Origin: Actinomycetes bacterium
GTDB lineage: Bacteria > Actinomycetota > Actinomycetes > Actinomycetales > Cellulomonadaceae
Assembly (NCBI GenBank): GCA_021778635.1
Contig: JAJYCD010000006.1
Coordinates: forward strand, 1 to 64,000
Length of the DNA: 64,000 bases
Direction: 5' to 3'
Program-made: the position numbers and the translations under genes
Part shown: positions 26,494 to 35,447 of the stretch, piece by piece
Numbering within the stretch: position 1 is the stretch's first letter
Layout of the letters: every line of letters begins with the position of its first letter
Notes under the pieces: generated by a model
Told to the model about the DNA's origin: nothing
Databases searched by the model: none
What the model saw: the letters and a program-made list of their open reading frames with translations, nothing else

Positions 26494-27237
26494 TCAGCCG
26501 AGGGCAGCGACGGCGATATCCTCGGCCGCGCGTCGGAGCGAGTCGCGGTGCGCCAGGAGCCGGTCCGCGTGCCGAACCGGTGCGGACATCGCGACGGCTC
26601 CCGTCCACGTCCTCATGGGCACCGCCACCGCGAGGCACGCGGTCCCGAGCGCGTACTCCTCGCGGTCGACGGCGAAGTCGGCACCGGACTCGAGCTGGCG
26701 CAGCAGCGCACGGGGGTCGGTGACGGTGTGCGGGGTCAGGTCGGCGAGCGCGTGGTCCCCGAGGTAGTCGCGCCGGCTCGAGGCGTCGAGCGCGGACAGG
26801 ATGGCCTTGCCGACCGCCGTGGCGTGCGCCGCGTCGTGGAAGTCGACCCACAGGTCGACCCGCGGTGCGGACGCGCTGTCGACGACGTCGGTCAGGCGTA
26901 TCTCGCCGTCGTCCAGCATCGACAGGTAGGTCGCGGCGGAGGCCTCGACGTGCAGGGCGCGGAGCACCTGGTGCGCCTGGGCCACCACGGTCGCCGCGCG
27001 GCCGGGACCGCCGGACAGCGCGGGGATCCGACCGCCGAGCACGTACCCGAGGCCGTCCACGCGGTCGAGGTACCCCTCGTGCACCAGGGTGCGGAGCAGG
27101 TGGTACGTCGTCGCGAGCGGTTGTCCGGTCCGACGCGCCAGCACCTTGGCCGCCAGCGGTCGGTCGGCGGCTCCGACCGCGTCGATCAGGTGCAGCGCCC
27201 GCTGCACCGAGGCGATCAGCGTCGGCTCGTGCGTCAT
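26494..27237 (-). CDS. IclR family transcriptional regulator
   Basis: This 247-residue protein has an N-terminal winged helix (LIASVQRALHLIDAV, AKVLARRTGQPLATTYHLLRT) and a C-terminal IclR effector domain (AAHATAVGKAILSAL, DFAVDREEYALGTACLAVAV). The ATG is chosen for its AGGAGG site; a longer in-frame start has no such site. It lies on the same strand just upstream of the E1/lipoyl operon and just downstream of glpK, so it may control either. Streptomyces GylR, also IclR-type, controls glycerol genes. Confidence 0.9.
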   Translation of the reverse strand: MTHEPTLIASVQRALHLIDAVGAADRPLAAKVLARRTGQPLATTYHLLRTLVHEGYLDRVDGLGYVLGGRIPALSGGPGRAATVVAQAHQVLRALHVEASAATYLSMLDDGEIRLTDVVDSASAPRVDLWVDFHDAAHATAVGKAILSALDASSRRDYLGDHALADLTPHTVTDPRALLRQLESGADFAVDREEYALGTACLAVAVPMRTWTGAVAMSAPVRHADRLLAHRDSLRRAAEDIAVAALG

Positions 27238-27388
27238 CGCGTCCTCCTGCCGCCAGGCTAGCTCCGAGCCGCGCACCCGGCGCGGGCAGGTACCTGCCGG
27301 GTGCGCGGCCTCCGATGCCGGCACGGTCCGGCGCGTTCGGAACAGCCAGCCCGATCGGGCAGCGGCAGAGGCATGGGTGCGGACATGG

Positions 27389-27424
27389 CAGTGGCCCGCC
27401 CCGCGGTAGCAGGACGGGCCACTG
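27389..27424. terminator. hairpin after glpK
   Basis: CAGTGGCCCGCCC (27389-27401) pairs with GGACGGGCCACTG (27412-27424), 13 pairs with one mismatch. It lies 17 bases past the glpK stop on the minus strand. Confidence 0.7.
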
Positions 27425-27440
27425 TCGGCGACGGGTTGGC

Positions 27441-28958
27441 TCAGACCACGTCGGCGTCCATCCAGTCGAAGGTCTTGGTGACGGCCTTCTTCCAGAGCCG
27501 GTACTGGCGGTCACGCTCGGCGTCGTCCATCGACGGCGTCCAGCGCTTGTCCTCGGCCCAGTTGTCGATGACGTCCTGCTCGCCGCTCCAGAACCCGACG
27601 GCGATGCCAGCCGCGTAGGCCGCGCCGAGCGCCGTGGTCTCGGCCACCTGCGGCCGGATCACCGGGACACCGAGGATGTCCGCCTGGAACTGCATGAGGG
27701 TCTCGTTCTGGACCATGCCGCCGTCGACCTTGAGCTCGGTGAGGTCCACGCCGGAGTCGGCGTTCATGGCGTCCAAGACCTCGCGGGTCTGGAAGGCCGT
27801 GGCCTCCAGGACGGCGCGAGCGATGTGACCCTTGTTGACGTACCGCGTGAGACCGACGAGCGCACCGCGTGCGTCCGCCCGCCAGTACGGCGCGAAGAGG
27901 CCCGAGAACGCCGGCACGAAGTACGCACCGCCGTTGTTCTCGACCGTCCCGGCCAGTGCCTCGATCTCCGGGGCGGACGAGATCAGCCCCAGGTTGTCGC
28001 GCAGCCACTGGACCAGCGAGCCGGACACCGCGATCGAGCCCTCGAGGGCGTACACGGTCGGCTGGTCGCCGATCTTGTAGCAGACCGTGGTCAGCAGGCC
28101 GTTCTTCGACGGGATCGGCGTCGTGCCCGTGTTGAGGAGCATGAAGTTGCCCGTGCCGTACGTGTTCTTCGCGTTGCCGACCTCGAAGCACGCCTGCCCG
28201 AACGTCGCGGCCTGCTGGTCGCCGAGGATGCCGGAGATCGGCACGCCCGGAACCATCCCGCCCTCGCGGCCGTAGCCGTAGACCTCCGACGAGGACTTGA
28301 TCGTCGGGAGCATCGACAGCGGGATCGTCATGTCCGCGGCGATGTCCGCGTCCCAGGTCAGCGTCGCCAGGTCCATGAGCATGGTGCGTGACGCGTTGGT
28401 CGGGTCGGTGACGTGCACCCCGCCGTCCACGCCGCCGGTCATGTTCCACAGCACCCAGGCGTCGGTGTTGCCGAACAGGAGGTCACCGCGCTCGGCCTTC
28501 TCGCGGGCACCCTCGACGTTGTCGAGGATCCACTTCACCTTGGGGCCGGAGAAGTAGGTGGCGAGCGGCAGGCCGACCTTGGCCTTGTAGCGGTCGGCGC
28601 CGCCGCCGAGAGCACCGAGGTCCTCGGCGATCTTCTGGGTGCGGGTGTCCTGCCAGACGATCGCGTTGTAGACGGGCTCGCCGGTGGTCTTGTCCCACAC
28701 GACGGTCGTCTCGCGCTGGTTGGTGATACCGACGGCGGCGATGTCGCGGTACGTCAGGTTGGCGCGGGTGAGCGCCAGACCGACGACCTCACGGACGTTG
28801 TTCCAGATCTCCGCCGCGTTGTGCTCGACCCAGCCGGCGCGGGGGAAGATCTGCTCGTGCTCGAGCTGTCCCGTCTCCACGATGGTGCCGGAGTGGTTGA
28901 AGATGATGGCGCGGGAGCTGGTCGTTCCTTGGTCGATCGCGAGTACGTAGTCAGCCAT
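27441..28958 (-). CDS. glpK: glycerol kinase
   Basis: This 505-residue FGGY-family kinase phosphorylates glycerol to sn-glycerol-3-phosphate. The N-terminus has [18 protein letters not shown] and the [11 protein letters not shown] segment; the C-terminal nucleotide domain has [15 protein letters not shown] and [10 protein letters not shown]. Length is canonical. AAGGA precedes the ATG. It is the last gene of a glpD-glpF-glpK cluster on the minus strand, 45 bases after glpF, and is closed by a hairpin. Confidence 0.97.
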   Translation of the reverse strand: MADYVLAIDQGTTSSRAIIFNHSGTIVETGQLEHEQIFPRAGWVEHNAAEIWNNVREVVGLALTRANLTYRDIAAVGITNQRETTVVWDKTTGEPVYNAIVWQDTRTQKIAEDLGALGGGADRYKAKVGLPLATYFSGPKVKWILDNVEGAREKAERGDLLFGNTDAWVLWNMTGGVDGGVHVTDPTNASRTMLMDLATLTWDADIAADMTIPLSMLPTIKSSSEVYGYGREGGMVPGVPISGILGDQQAATFGQACFEVGNAKNTYGTGNFMLLNTGTTPIPSKNGLLTTVCYKIGDQPTVYALEGSIAVSGSLVQWLRDNLGLISSAPEIEALAGTVENNGGAYFVPAFSGLFAPYWRADARGALVGLTRYVNKGHIARAVLEATAFQTREVLDAMNADSGVDLTELKVDGGMVQNETLMQFQADILGVPVIRPQVAETTALGAAYAAGIAVGFWSGEQDVIDNWAEDKRWTPSMDDAERDRQYRLWKKAVTKTFDWMDADVV

Positions 28959-29003
28959 GAGTGGTGTTCCTTCTCGACATTGAGGGTGGTACGGCGGATC
29001 TGG

Positions 29004-29750
29004 TCAGACGTAGATGTGCGCGACGAGACCGGCGAGCATGCCGCCGACGATCGGGCCGAACACGGGCACCCAGGAGTACGCCCAGTCGCTGGAGCCCTTG
29101 CCCTTGATGGGGAGCAGGGCGTGCGCGATGCGCGGGCCGAGGTCACGAGCAGGGTTGATCGCATAGCCGGTGGGCCCACCGAGGCTCATGCCGATCGCGA
29201 CCACGAGCAGGGCGACGGCGAGCGGGCCGACCTGGGTCGGGGTCTTGCCGAAGCAGAGGATGACGAACACGAGGACGAAGGTGCCGATGACCTCGGTGAC
29301 GAAGTTCCAGCCGTACGAGCGGATGGCCGGACCGGTGGAGAAGACGCCCAGCTTGGTGGCGGGGTCGGCATTCTCGTCGAAGTGCTTCTTGTAGGCGAGG
29401 AAGACCAGGACGGCGCCGAGGAAGGCGCCGGTCAGCTCACCGGCGAGATACACCAGGGTGCTGCTGAACGAGACCGGCACCCCCGGTGCGTAGTCCTTCG
29501 CACCGTTCGCGAGGAGCCCGAGCGTGACGGCGGGGTTCAGGTGAGCCCCGGACCGGAACGCGACGTAGACGCCGGAGAAGACAGCAAGTCCCCACCCGAA
29601 CGTGATGACGACCCAGCCGCTGTCAAAGCCCTTGTTCTTGGGAAGGATGACGTTCGCCACCACGCCGCCACCGAGCAGCAGCAGCATCCCCGTTCCCAAG
29701 ACCTCTGAGACGAATACCTGGCCAAGCGATGGATCCACGATGAGCCTCAT
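29004..29750 (-). CDS. glpF: glycerol uptake facilitator (aquaglyceroporin)
   Basis: This 248-residue MIP-family channel has six membrane helices and both NPA boxes, HLNPAVTLG and AINPARDLGPR; the Asp after the second box is typical of glycerol-permeable members. It imports glycerol for the adjacent kinase. The ATG at 29750 has no clear ribosome site; an in-frame GTG at 29738, with GAGG 6 bases before it, is a credible alternative start. It lies between glpD and glpK. Confidence 0.95.
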   Translation of the reverse strand: MRLIVDPSLGQVFVSEVLGTGMLLLLGGGVVANVILPKNKGFDSGWVVITFGWGLAVFSGVYVAFRSGAHLNPAVTLGLLANGAKDYAPGVPVSFSSTLVYLAGELTGAFLGAVLVFLAYKKHFDENADPATKLGVFSTGPAIRSYGWNFVTEVIGTFVLVFVILCFGKTPTQVGPLAVALLVVAIGMSLGGPTGYAINPARDLGPRIAHALLPIKGKGSSDWAYSWVPVFGPIVGGMLAGLVAHIYV

Positions 29751-29778
29751 TTCTTGACGGACGTCGTTGTCACAATCA

Positions 29779-29800
29779 CCTCGCGCGCTTGGGCGCGAGG
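29779..29800. terminator. hairpin between glpD and glpF
   Basis: CCTCGCGC pairs with GCGCGAGG across a 6-base loop. It sits 29 bases past the glpD stop on the minus strand and about 29 bases before the glpF start. It may attenuate read-through or protect the upstream mRNA. Confidence 0.5.
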
Positions 29801-29828
29801 AACTCGAGGGGCGCCGGGCGCCGAGGGG

Positions 29829-31598
29829 CTAGCTGTCACCGCCGAACGACGCGTGCGCCGTGATGTCGACCATCGGGGCAAGGTCCGCGGCCCGCAACCG
29901 GACGAGCTCGGCGCTCTCGTCGTCGAGCTCGTGCTCCGCCGCTTCCTCGGCCGCCGCACGGTCGCGGTAGGCGGTGATCTCCGTCTCGCGCTGCGCGGCG
30001 TCCCAGCCGAGCAGCGGGCCGAGGATGTCGGCGATCTCGTCGACGGCGCCGAGACCTCGATCCGTCTGCTCGTAGTTGAGCCGAGTGCGGTGCATCATCA
30101 CGTCGTCGAGGTGCAGGGCGCCCTCGTGCGTGGCGGCGTAGGCGATCTCGACCCCGAGGTAGGCCGGCGCGCCGGCGAGCGGCTCGCCGAGGCGCGGGTC
30201 GGCGTCGACAAGCTCCAGCAGCTCCGGCAGGAGGGACCCGTAGCGGTGCAGCAGGTGGTCCATCCGGAACTGGTTCCACCCGTACTGCTTGGCGATCGCC
30301 CGCGACTTGCGCTGGAGCACCGAGAGTCCCTCGGCGCCGAGCAGGGGCACGCGGTCGGTGATCGACGGTGACGTCGTCGCGCGCTCACCGAGGGCGAAGT
30401 CGACGGCGTCCTTGGCCATGACGCGGTAGGTCGTGAGCTTGCCGCCCGCGATGACGACCAGGCCGGGGACCGGCGAGGCGACCGTGTGCTCGCGTGAGAC
30501 CTTGGCGGACGACGTGCCCTCCTTGGTGCCGGGCTGGAGCAGCGGGCGCAGGCCGGCCCAGTGGCCGATCACGTCGGCACGGGTGATCGGGCGAGACAGG
30601 ACGACGTTGGCGTGCTCGATCACGTAGTCGATGTCCGCGGAGGTCGCGACCGGGTGCTGGAGCTCCTGCGTCCACGGGGTGTCGGTGGTGCCGATCACCC
30701 AGTAGCGGGACCACGGGATGATGAACAGCACGCTCTTCTCGGTCTGCAGGATCAGGCCGACGTCTCCGGCGATCCGGTCCCGCGGGACCACGATGTGGAT
30801 GCCCTTCGAGGCGAGCACGCGCAGGCCGCCCTCGGTGCCTGCGAGGGCCTCGGTCTGCTCGGTCCACACGCCGGTCGCGTTGATCACCGAGTGGGCGCGG
30901 ACCTCCATCTGCTCGCCGGACTCGAGATCCTTGATCGTCGCGCCGGTCACGGTGCCGATCGCGTTGGTCGACATCGCGACGACCTGCGTCCGGGAGGCGG
31001 CGTGCGCGCCGTAGTGCACCGCGGTGCGGACCAAGGTCTCGGTGAGACGGGCGTCGTCGACCGAGGCGTCCCAGTAGCGGAGCGCGCCGATCGCGGCATC
31101 GTGCTTGAGGTCGGGGAAGAGCTTCTCCATGCCGCTGCGCGTGAGGTGACGGTGGATCGGCAGTGCCCGGCGCCGCCCGTTGACGCTCGCGAGCGTGTCG
31201 TAGAGAGCGACGCCGGCACCGACGTACGCCCGCTCCCAGACGCGGTGCTCGAGGGGGTAGAGGAACGAGACCGGCTTGACGAGGTGCGGTGCCAGGCGAG
31301 TGATGAGCAGGTCGCGCTCCGTGAGGGCCTCACGCACGAGGTGGAAGTCGAGCATCTGCAGGTAGCGCAGTCCGCCGTGGACGAGCTTGCTGGACCGGCT
31401 CGACGTGCCGCTCGCCCAGTCCTGCGCCTCGACGATGCCGACGGTCAGCCCGCGCGTGATCGCGTCGAGGGCGATGCCCGCTCCGGTGACCCCTCCTCCG
31501 ATGACCAGTACGTCCAGCTCGCGTCCTGCGGTGCTGCTCGCTCGCAGTGCTTCCAGAGCGTTCGACCGCGCCTGTGCGGTCAGTCCGGTCACCGTCAT
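29829..31598 (-). CDS. glpD: glycerol-3-phosphate dehydrogenase, FAD-dependent
   Basis: This 589-residue flavoprotein oxidises glycerol-3-phosphate to dihydroxyacetone phosphate, passing electrons to menaquinone. The FAD motif is VIGGGVTGAGIALDA near residues 31-45. Other family segments are SSKLVHGGLRYL, IPWSRYWVIGTTDTPW and VIAGGKLTTYRVMAKDAV. The C-terminal cap domain is present. GAGGAGG precedes the ATG. It is first of the glpD-glpF-glpK cluster and divergent from the SorC-type regulator. Confidence 0.96.
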   Translation of the reverse strand: MTVTGLTAQARSNALEALRASSTAGRELDVLVIGGGVTGAGIALDAITRGLTVGIVEAQDWASGTSSRSSKLVHGGLRYLQMLDFHLVREALTERDLLITRLAPHLVKPVSFLYPLEHRVWERAYVGAGVALYDTLASVNGRRRALPIHRHLTRSGMEKLFPDLKHDAAIGALRYWDASVDDARLTETLVRTAVHYGAHAASRTQVVAMSTNAIGTVTGATIKDLESGEQMEVRAHSVINATGVWTEQTEALAGTEGGLRVLASKGIHIVVPRDRIAGDVGLILQTEKSVLFIIPWSRYWVIGTTDTPWTQELQHPVATSADIDYVIEHANVVLSRPITRADVIGHWAGLRPLLQPGTKEGTSSAKVSREHTVASPVPGLVVIAGGKLTTYRVMAKDAVDFALGERATTSPSITDRVPLLGAEGLSVLQRKSRAIAKQYGWNQFRMDHLLHRYGSLLPELLELVDADPRLGEPLAGAPAYLGVEIAYAATHEGALHLDDVMMHRTRLNYEQTDRGLGAVDEIADILGPLLGWDAAQRETEITAYRDRAAAEEAAEHELDDESAELVRLRAADLAPMVDITAHASFGGDS

Positions 31599-31661
31599 CG
31601 TGTGCCTCCTCGGGGTTCAGTCGCTATCGTCGTCACGAGACGAACGGATGCGCAACCACAG

Positions 31662-31675
31662 TGCACAAACGTGCA
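31662..31675. promoter_or_regulatory. putative SorC-family operator between glpD and its regulator
   Basis: TGCAC-AAAC-GTGCA is a 5-base inverted repeat, flanked by further A/T-rich bases (GTGCAAAAT). It is the only clear inverted repeat in the 91-base divergent gap between glpD and the SorC-type regulator, and 15 bases upstream of the regulator ATG. Probable site for the regulator itself. Confidence 0.55.
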
Positions 31676-31689
31676 AAATCGGAGGACCC

Positions 31690-32763
31690 ATGGCTGAGCG
31701 TGAGCAGGACGTCCTCCGGGCTGCCTCCATGTACTACCTCCAGGACATGAAGATGGAGGTCATCGCGCGACAGCTCAACACCTCGCGATCGACTGTGTCC
31801 CGGCTGATCAAGCGCGCGCGGGAGACCGGGCTCGTCGAGATCACGCTGCGTCCCGCGAGCACGCGAGCACCTGGGCTCGGGCGGGCGATCGCCTCACGGT
31901 TCGGCATCGACGCGTACGTCGTGCCCGTTCCTGATCACGCGAACGAGGTCGAACGCCTCGAGCAGGCCGCGATGGCGTCGGCCCGGCTGCTCTCGTCGTG
32001 GTTCGACTCCGACATGGTCCTCGGGATCGCCTGGGGGACCACGCTCGCCGCGATCAGCAGGCACCTCACGCCCAAGCCGACCCGCGGCGCGGCGGTCGTC
32101 CAGCTCAACGGGGCGGCCAACACCCGCACGAGCGGCATCGAGTACGCGGGCGACCTGATCTCGAGCTTCGGGTCGGCGTTTGGCGCCGCTATGCACCAAT
32201 TCTCGGTTCCGGCGTTCTTCGACTACCCGGAGACCAAGGCGGCCATGTGGCGGGAGCGGTCGGTGCAGCGCGTGCTCGGGGTCCAGCACCGCGCGGACAT
32301 CGCGCTGTTCTCTGTCGGCGCGGTCGCCGGCGCCGTTCCCAGCCACGTCTACTCCGCCGGCTACCTCGACGAGGACGACGTCAGGATGCTTCACGACGAG
32401 GGAGTCGTCGGGGACGTCTGCACCGTGTTCCTTCGCGCCGACGGGAGCTATCAGGACGTTCCGCTCAACGCGCGCGCGACCGGCCCGACGCCCGCCGAGC
32501 TCCAGCGGATCCCTCGTCGGGTCTGCGTGGTCGCCGGGGACAACAAGGCCGTCCCGCTCCTCGCAGCCCTGCATGCGGACGTCGTGACCGACCTCGTGGT
32601 CGACGAGGTCACGGCGACCGCTCTCCTCGACCTCGCCGGTCCCTCGATCGATCCGCTCGCCCGGAACCGGCAGCGTGGCGGGGTGCTCACCGGACCGCCC
32701 GCACCGCGAGCGGCCGGGCTGCCGGGTCGGGCGGGCTCCGGGGGACGTGGCGAGACGCGTTGA
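31690..32763 (+). CDS. SorC/DeoR-type sugar-binding transcriptional regulator
   Basis: This 357-residue protein has an N-terminal helix-turn-helix (MEVIARQLNTSRSTVSRLIKRA) and the SorC sugar-phosphate-binding domain (LGIAWGTTLAAI, SFGSAFGAAMHQF, VYSAGYLDEDDVRML). Such proteins sense phosphorylated sugars or polyols. Being divergent from glpD, with a TGCAC/GTGCA inverted repeat between them, it probably regulates glycerol use, sensing glycerol-3-phosphate or dihydroxyacetone phosphate (inference). GGAGGA precedes the ATG. The last 40 residues are Gly/Arg-rich and disordered. Confidence 0.88.
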   Translation: MAEREQDVLRAASMYYLQDMKMEVIARQLNTSRSTVSRLIKRARETGLVEITLRPASTRAPGLGRAIASRFGIDAYVVPVPDHANEVERLEQAAMASARLLSSWFDSDMVLGIAWGTTLAAISRHLTPKPTRGAAVVQLNGAANTRTSGIEYAGDLISSFGSAFGAAMHQFSVPAFFDYPETKAAMWRERSVQRVLGVQHRADIALFSVGAVAGAVPSHVYSAGYLDEDDVRMLHDEGVVGDVCTVFLRADGSYQDVPLNARATGPTPAELQRIPRRVCVVAGDNKAVPLLAALHADVVTDLVVDEVTATALLDLAGPSIDPLARNRQRGGVLTGPPAPRAAGLPGRAGSGGRGETR

Positions 32764-32832
32764 GCTCACCGACGGGCACCGGTCGGACGGTCCGGCCCGG
32801 GGACCTGCCTGCGCATCGGGGCCCGACCGCCG

Positions 32833-32838
32833 TACCGT
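32833..32838 (+). promoter_or_regulatory. leaderless -10 box of the N-acetyltransferase gene
   Basis: TACCGT ends 6 bases before the GTG at 32845 and favours it over the GTG at 32839. Confidence 0.55.
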
Positions 32839-32844
32839 GTGGCC

Positions 32845-33378
32845 GTGGCCCTCGGAGATCTGCGCATCCGCCCCGCACGCCCTGCCGACGTGCGCGCGAT
32901 CGGCACCCTGGTCTCGCCCTACGCGAACGAGCGCATCCTGCTGGCCAAGGAGTGGGTGGGGTACTACGAGGCCGTGCAGGAGTTCGTGGTCGCCGAGGCC
33001 ACGGCCGGGTCCGGGCCCGATCCTGCGGGACAGGTGATCGGCTGCGGCGCGCTGCACGTCATGTGGCAGGATCTCGCCGAGATCCGCACCCTCGCGGTCG
33101 ACCGGGCGTGGCGGTCGCGCGGCGTCGGCCACGCTCTCCTGACGGCACTGATCGACCGAGCCCGCGAGCTCGGGCTGCGCCGTCTGTTCTGCCTCACCTT
33201 CGAGGTCGACTTCTTCTCCGCGCACGGGTTCACGGTCATCGAGGGCACCCCGGTCTCGCCGGAGGTGTACGCCGAGCTCTTGAGGTCGCACGACGACGGT
33301 GTCGCGGAGTTCCTCGACCTTGCGCGCGTCAAGCCGAACACGCTCGGCAACACGCGGATGCTCCTCGAGCTGGGTTGA
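32845..33378 (+). CDS. amino-acid N-acetyltransferase (ArgA-like GNAT)
   Basis: This 177-residue GNAT protein resembles the short, kinase-domain-free N-acetylglutamate synthases of actinobacteria (M. tuberculosis Rv2747 type), which start arginine synthesis. Key segments are IRPARPADVRAIGTLVSPYA, IGCGALHVMWQDLAEIRTLAV and the acetyl-CoA loop RSRGVGHALL. The C-terminus has the FCLTFEVDFFSAHGF pattern of that family. The GTG at 32845 fits a TACCGT box 6 bases upstream. No other arg gene is in the window. Confidence 0.85.
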   Translation: MALGDLRIRPARPADVRAIGTLVSPYANERILLAKEWVGYYEAVQEFVVAEATAGSGPDPAGQVIGCGALHVMWQDLAEIRTLAVDRAWRSRGVGHALLTALIDRARELGLRRLFCLTFEVDFFSAHGFTVIEGTPVSPEVYAELLRSHDDGVAEFLDLARVKPNTLGNTRMLLELG

Positions 33379-33463
33379 GGGGTAGCGGGCCGTCGACGCG
33401 GCGCTCCGACGGCGCCTCGACGGCGCAGCGCGTCCTGAGGTCGGCGCCTGCTGTGGACATCCC

Positions 33464-33592
33464 GTCCCCAGCTCGGTGCGGTCCCAGGTCGGTGCGGTCC
33501 CAGGTCGGTGCGTTCCGAGGGCAGGGCGTTCCGAGGGCAGGGCGTTCCGAGGGCAGCGCGTTCCGAGGGCAGCGCGCTCCGAGGGCAGCGCG
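33464..33592. repeat. eight-copy 16-bp tandem repeat between convergent genes
   Basis: One 17-base and seven 16-base units run without spacers. The first three are GTCCCAGGTCGGTGCG-like (33464-33512); the next five are TTCCGAGGGCAGGGCG-like (33513-33592). The array ends 2 bases before the mutY stop codon position (33595) and lies between the 3' ends of the acetyltransferase and mutY genes. Confidence 0.9.
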
Positions 33593-33594
33593 TC

Positions 33595-34539
33595 TCAACG
33601 AGGAAGGCTGACCAGGGTCGGCAGCAGGTCCCCGTCGGCGTCGGCGTCGCGCGCCCGCACGAGGAGGCCGTCGTGTGCCAGGCCGTCGAGTGCTCGCGCA
33701 CGTTGCTCGCGGTCCGGCCAGGCGCGTGCCAGCTCCGTCTCCGGCATCGGATGGTCCGCGGCGCGGAGCTCGGCCATGATCACGCCCCGCACCTGACGAT
33801 CGGTGCCGGTCCACGGCTGGGACCGTCGCCGGTGCGCGTGCTTGTCGTCGGGGTAGCCGTCGGCTCGCCAGCGGCACAGCGAGGCGACCGGGCAGACGTC
33901 GCAGCGCGGGGAGCGTGCCGTGCAGACGAGCGCCCCGAGCTCCATCGACGCTCCCGCCCACGCGGCCGCGCGGGCGTCGTCACCGGGCACCACGGACGTG
34001 GCGCGTCGACGCTCGGCGACGGTCAGGCTCGGTGCCGGGAGCGCCGCGCCGTCCATCACCCTGGCGAGCACGCGGCGGACGTTGGTGTCCAGGACGACGG
34101 CGCGCCGGCGGTAGGCGAACGCGATGATCGCCGCGGCCGTGTAGGCGCCGATCCCCGGGAGCGCGACGAGAGCGTCTTCCGTGCTCGGGACGATCCCGGC
34201 ATGGTCCCGGGAGATCGTTCGTGCGCACTCCTGCAGACGCAGCGCGCGTCGCGGGTACCCGAGGCGACCCCAGGCGCGCAGGACGTCCGCGGTCGGAGCC
34301 TCCGCGAGGTCCCCCGGGGTCGGCCACCGTTCCATCCAGGCCCGCCACGCCGGTTCGACCCGGGCGACCGGCGTCTGCTGGAGCATGAGCTCGCTGACGA
34401 GCACCCCCCACGGGCTGCATCCGGTGGCACGCCACGGAAGGTCGCGGGCATGCGATCCGAACCACGCGAGCAGGGTCTCGTGGAGCGCGTCGGCCACAGC
34501 GGGAACCACGCCGGTCTCGTCGAGGGGAGCGAGCGCCAT
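33595..34539 (-). CDS. mutY: A/G-specific adenine glycosylase MutY
   Basis: This 314-residue glycosylase removes adenine opposite 8-oxoguanine. Catalytic Glu50 is in VSELMLQQTPVARV and Asp151 in VLDTNVRRV; Tyr133 replaces the lysine of endonuclease III in LPGIGAYTAAAI, as expected of MutY. Cysteines 206, 213, 216 and 222 bind the 4Fe-4S cluster. The C-terminal 85 residues are short and look like a winged helix rather than the NUDIX-like 8-oxoguanine domain of E. coli MutY. GAGGAT ends 6 bases before the ATG and could be a ribosome site or a promoter element. Confidence 0.94.
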   Translation of the reverse strand: MALAPLDETGVVPAVADALHETLLAWFGSHARDLPWRATGCSPWGVLVSELMLQQTPVARVEPAWRAWMERWPTPGDLAEAPTADVLRAWGRLGYPRRALRLQECARTISRDHAGIVPSTEDALVALPGIGAYTAAAIIAFAYRRRAVVLDTNVRRVLARVMDGAALPAPSLTVAERRRATSVVPGDDARAAAWAGASMELGALVCTARSPRCDVCPVASLCRWRADGYPDDKHAHRRRSQPWTGTDRQVRGVIMAELRAADHPMPETELARAWPDREQRARALDGLAHDGLLVRARDADADGDLLPTLVSLPR

Positions 34540-34693
34540 GAAGGCATCCTCTCCCGGAACATGAGTCGACGGCGTGCCCCGCGCGGGTCGCGGCACGCGC
34601 GTCCTACCGTGGCGATGACGCGGACCGCGTCTCGGTCTTCGCCCGCTCGCCGTCCATCGACGGCGGGTCGCCCGACGCACCCCTGGAGGGGTG

Positions 34694-35284
34694 ATGAGCA
34701 ACGTGCTGCACCCGGTCGGTCCTCGCCCGTCGCGCGTCTACTGGCTGCGTCGGATCGTCGTGGTCGCGGTGCTGATCGCGGTGGTCGCCGCGGTGGTCAT
34801 GCTCGTCCGGCTCGCATCGAGCGGGTCGGCCGACGGCGCGGCGACGGGCGCCCGGGCGTCCACCACCGCGACCACCCGCGCGAGCGGCACACCGCAGCCG
34901 TGCCCGGCCAGCGCCGTCAGCCTGGCAGTCACCGCCGACGCGACCACCTACGGCGCGGGGGTGAACCCCACGTTCACGGTCACGGTCACGAATGCCGGGA
35001 CCCAACCGTGCACGCTCGATGCCGGTGAGGCGGCGCGCCAGGTCGTCGTCACCTCGGGCGCCGACCGGATCTGGTCCAGCGGAGACTGTGCGAACACCGC
35101 GGCGGCGACGAAGCTCGTGCTCCTCAACGCCGGTCAGCCGTACGAGGCCGCGGTGCCGTGGGCTCGCGTGCGGTCGGCCGCCGGTTGCCCGACGGGGCTA
35201 CCCGCTCCTCGGCCCGGCACGTACCAGGCGATCGCCTCCTTGGCGGGAAAGACCAGCGCACCGTTGGTGATGACGCTGAAGTGA
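34694..35284 (+). CDS. single-pass exported protein of unknown function
   Basis: This 196-residue protein has one N-terminal membrane helix (residues about 18-38, RIVVVAVLIAVVAAVVMLV), a Ser/Thr/Ala-rich linker, and an extracytoplasmic domain. That domain contains FTVTVTNAGTQPCTLDAGE and three further cysteines, which could form two disulfides with the Cys in QPCPAS. It looks like a beta-sandwich of DUF4232 flavour. GGAGG lies 4 bases before the ATG. It lies between mutY and disA, where M. tuberculosis has the exported protein Rv3587c. Function unknown. Confidence 0.75.
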   Translation: MSNVLHPVGPRPSRVYWLRRIVVVAVLIAVVAAVVMLVRLASSGSADGAATGARASTTATTRASGTPQPCPASAVSLAVTADATTYGAGVNPTFTVTVTNAGTQPCTLDAGEAARQVVVTSGADRIWSSGDCANTAAATKLVLLNAGQPYEAAVPWARVRSAAGCPTGLPAPRPGTYQAIASLAGKTSAPLVMTLK

Positions 35285-35447
35285 CGTGCGGAGCGCCACC
35301 GGGTGCGTCCCGACGACCCGTTGGCGTCGTGACGAAAGGCCGTGGGCTGGACACGTCGTGATCAAGCCTGTCGCGAGCTGGACGCATCGCGGTGGTCCGA
35401 CGATCGCGTACTCGCCGCGACACGCAGCGGTCTGGATGCGCTGTGGT

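Noticed and set aside
33464-33592. Possible CRISPR array
   Set aside because: Units are 16 bases and directly adjacent with no unique spacers, and no cas gene is nearby. It is a plain tandem repeat.
35285-35447. A gene or terminator in the gap between the exported protein and disA
   Set aside because: No supported frame and no hairpin above 5 pairs; only degenerate 16-base periodicity is visible.
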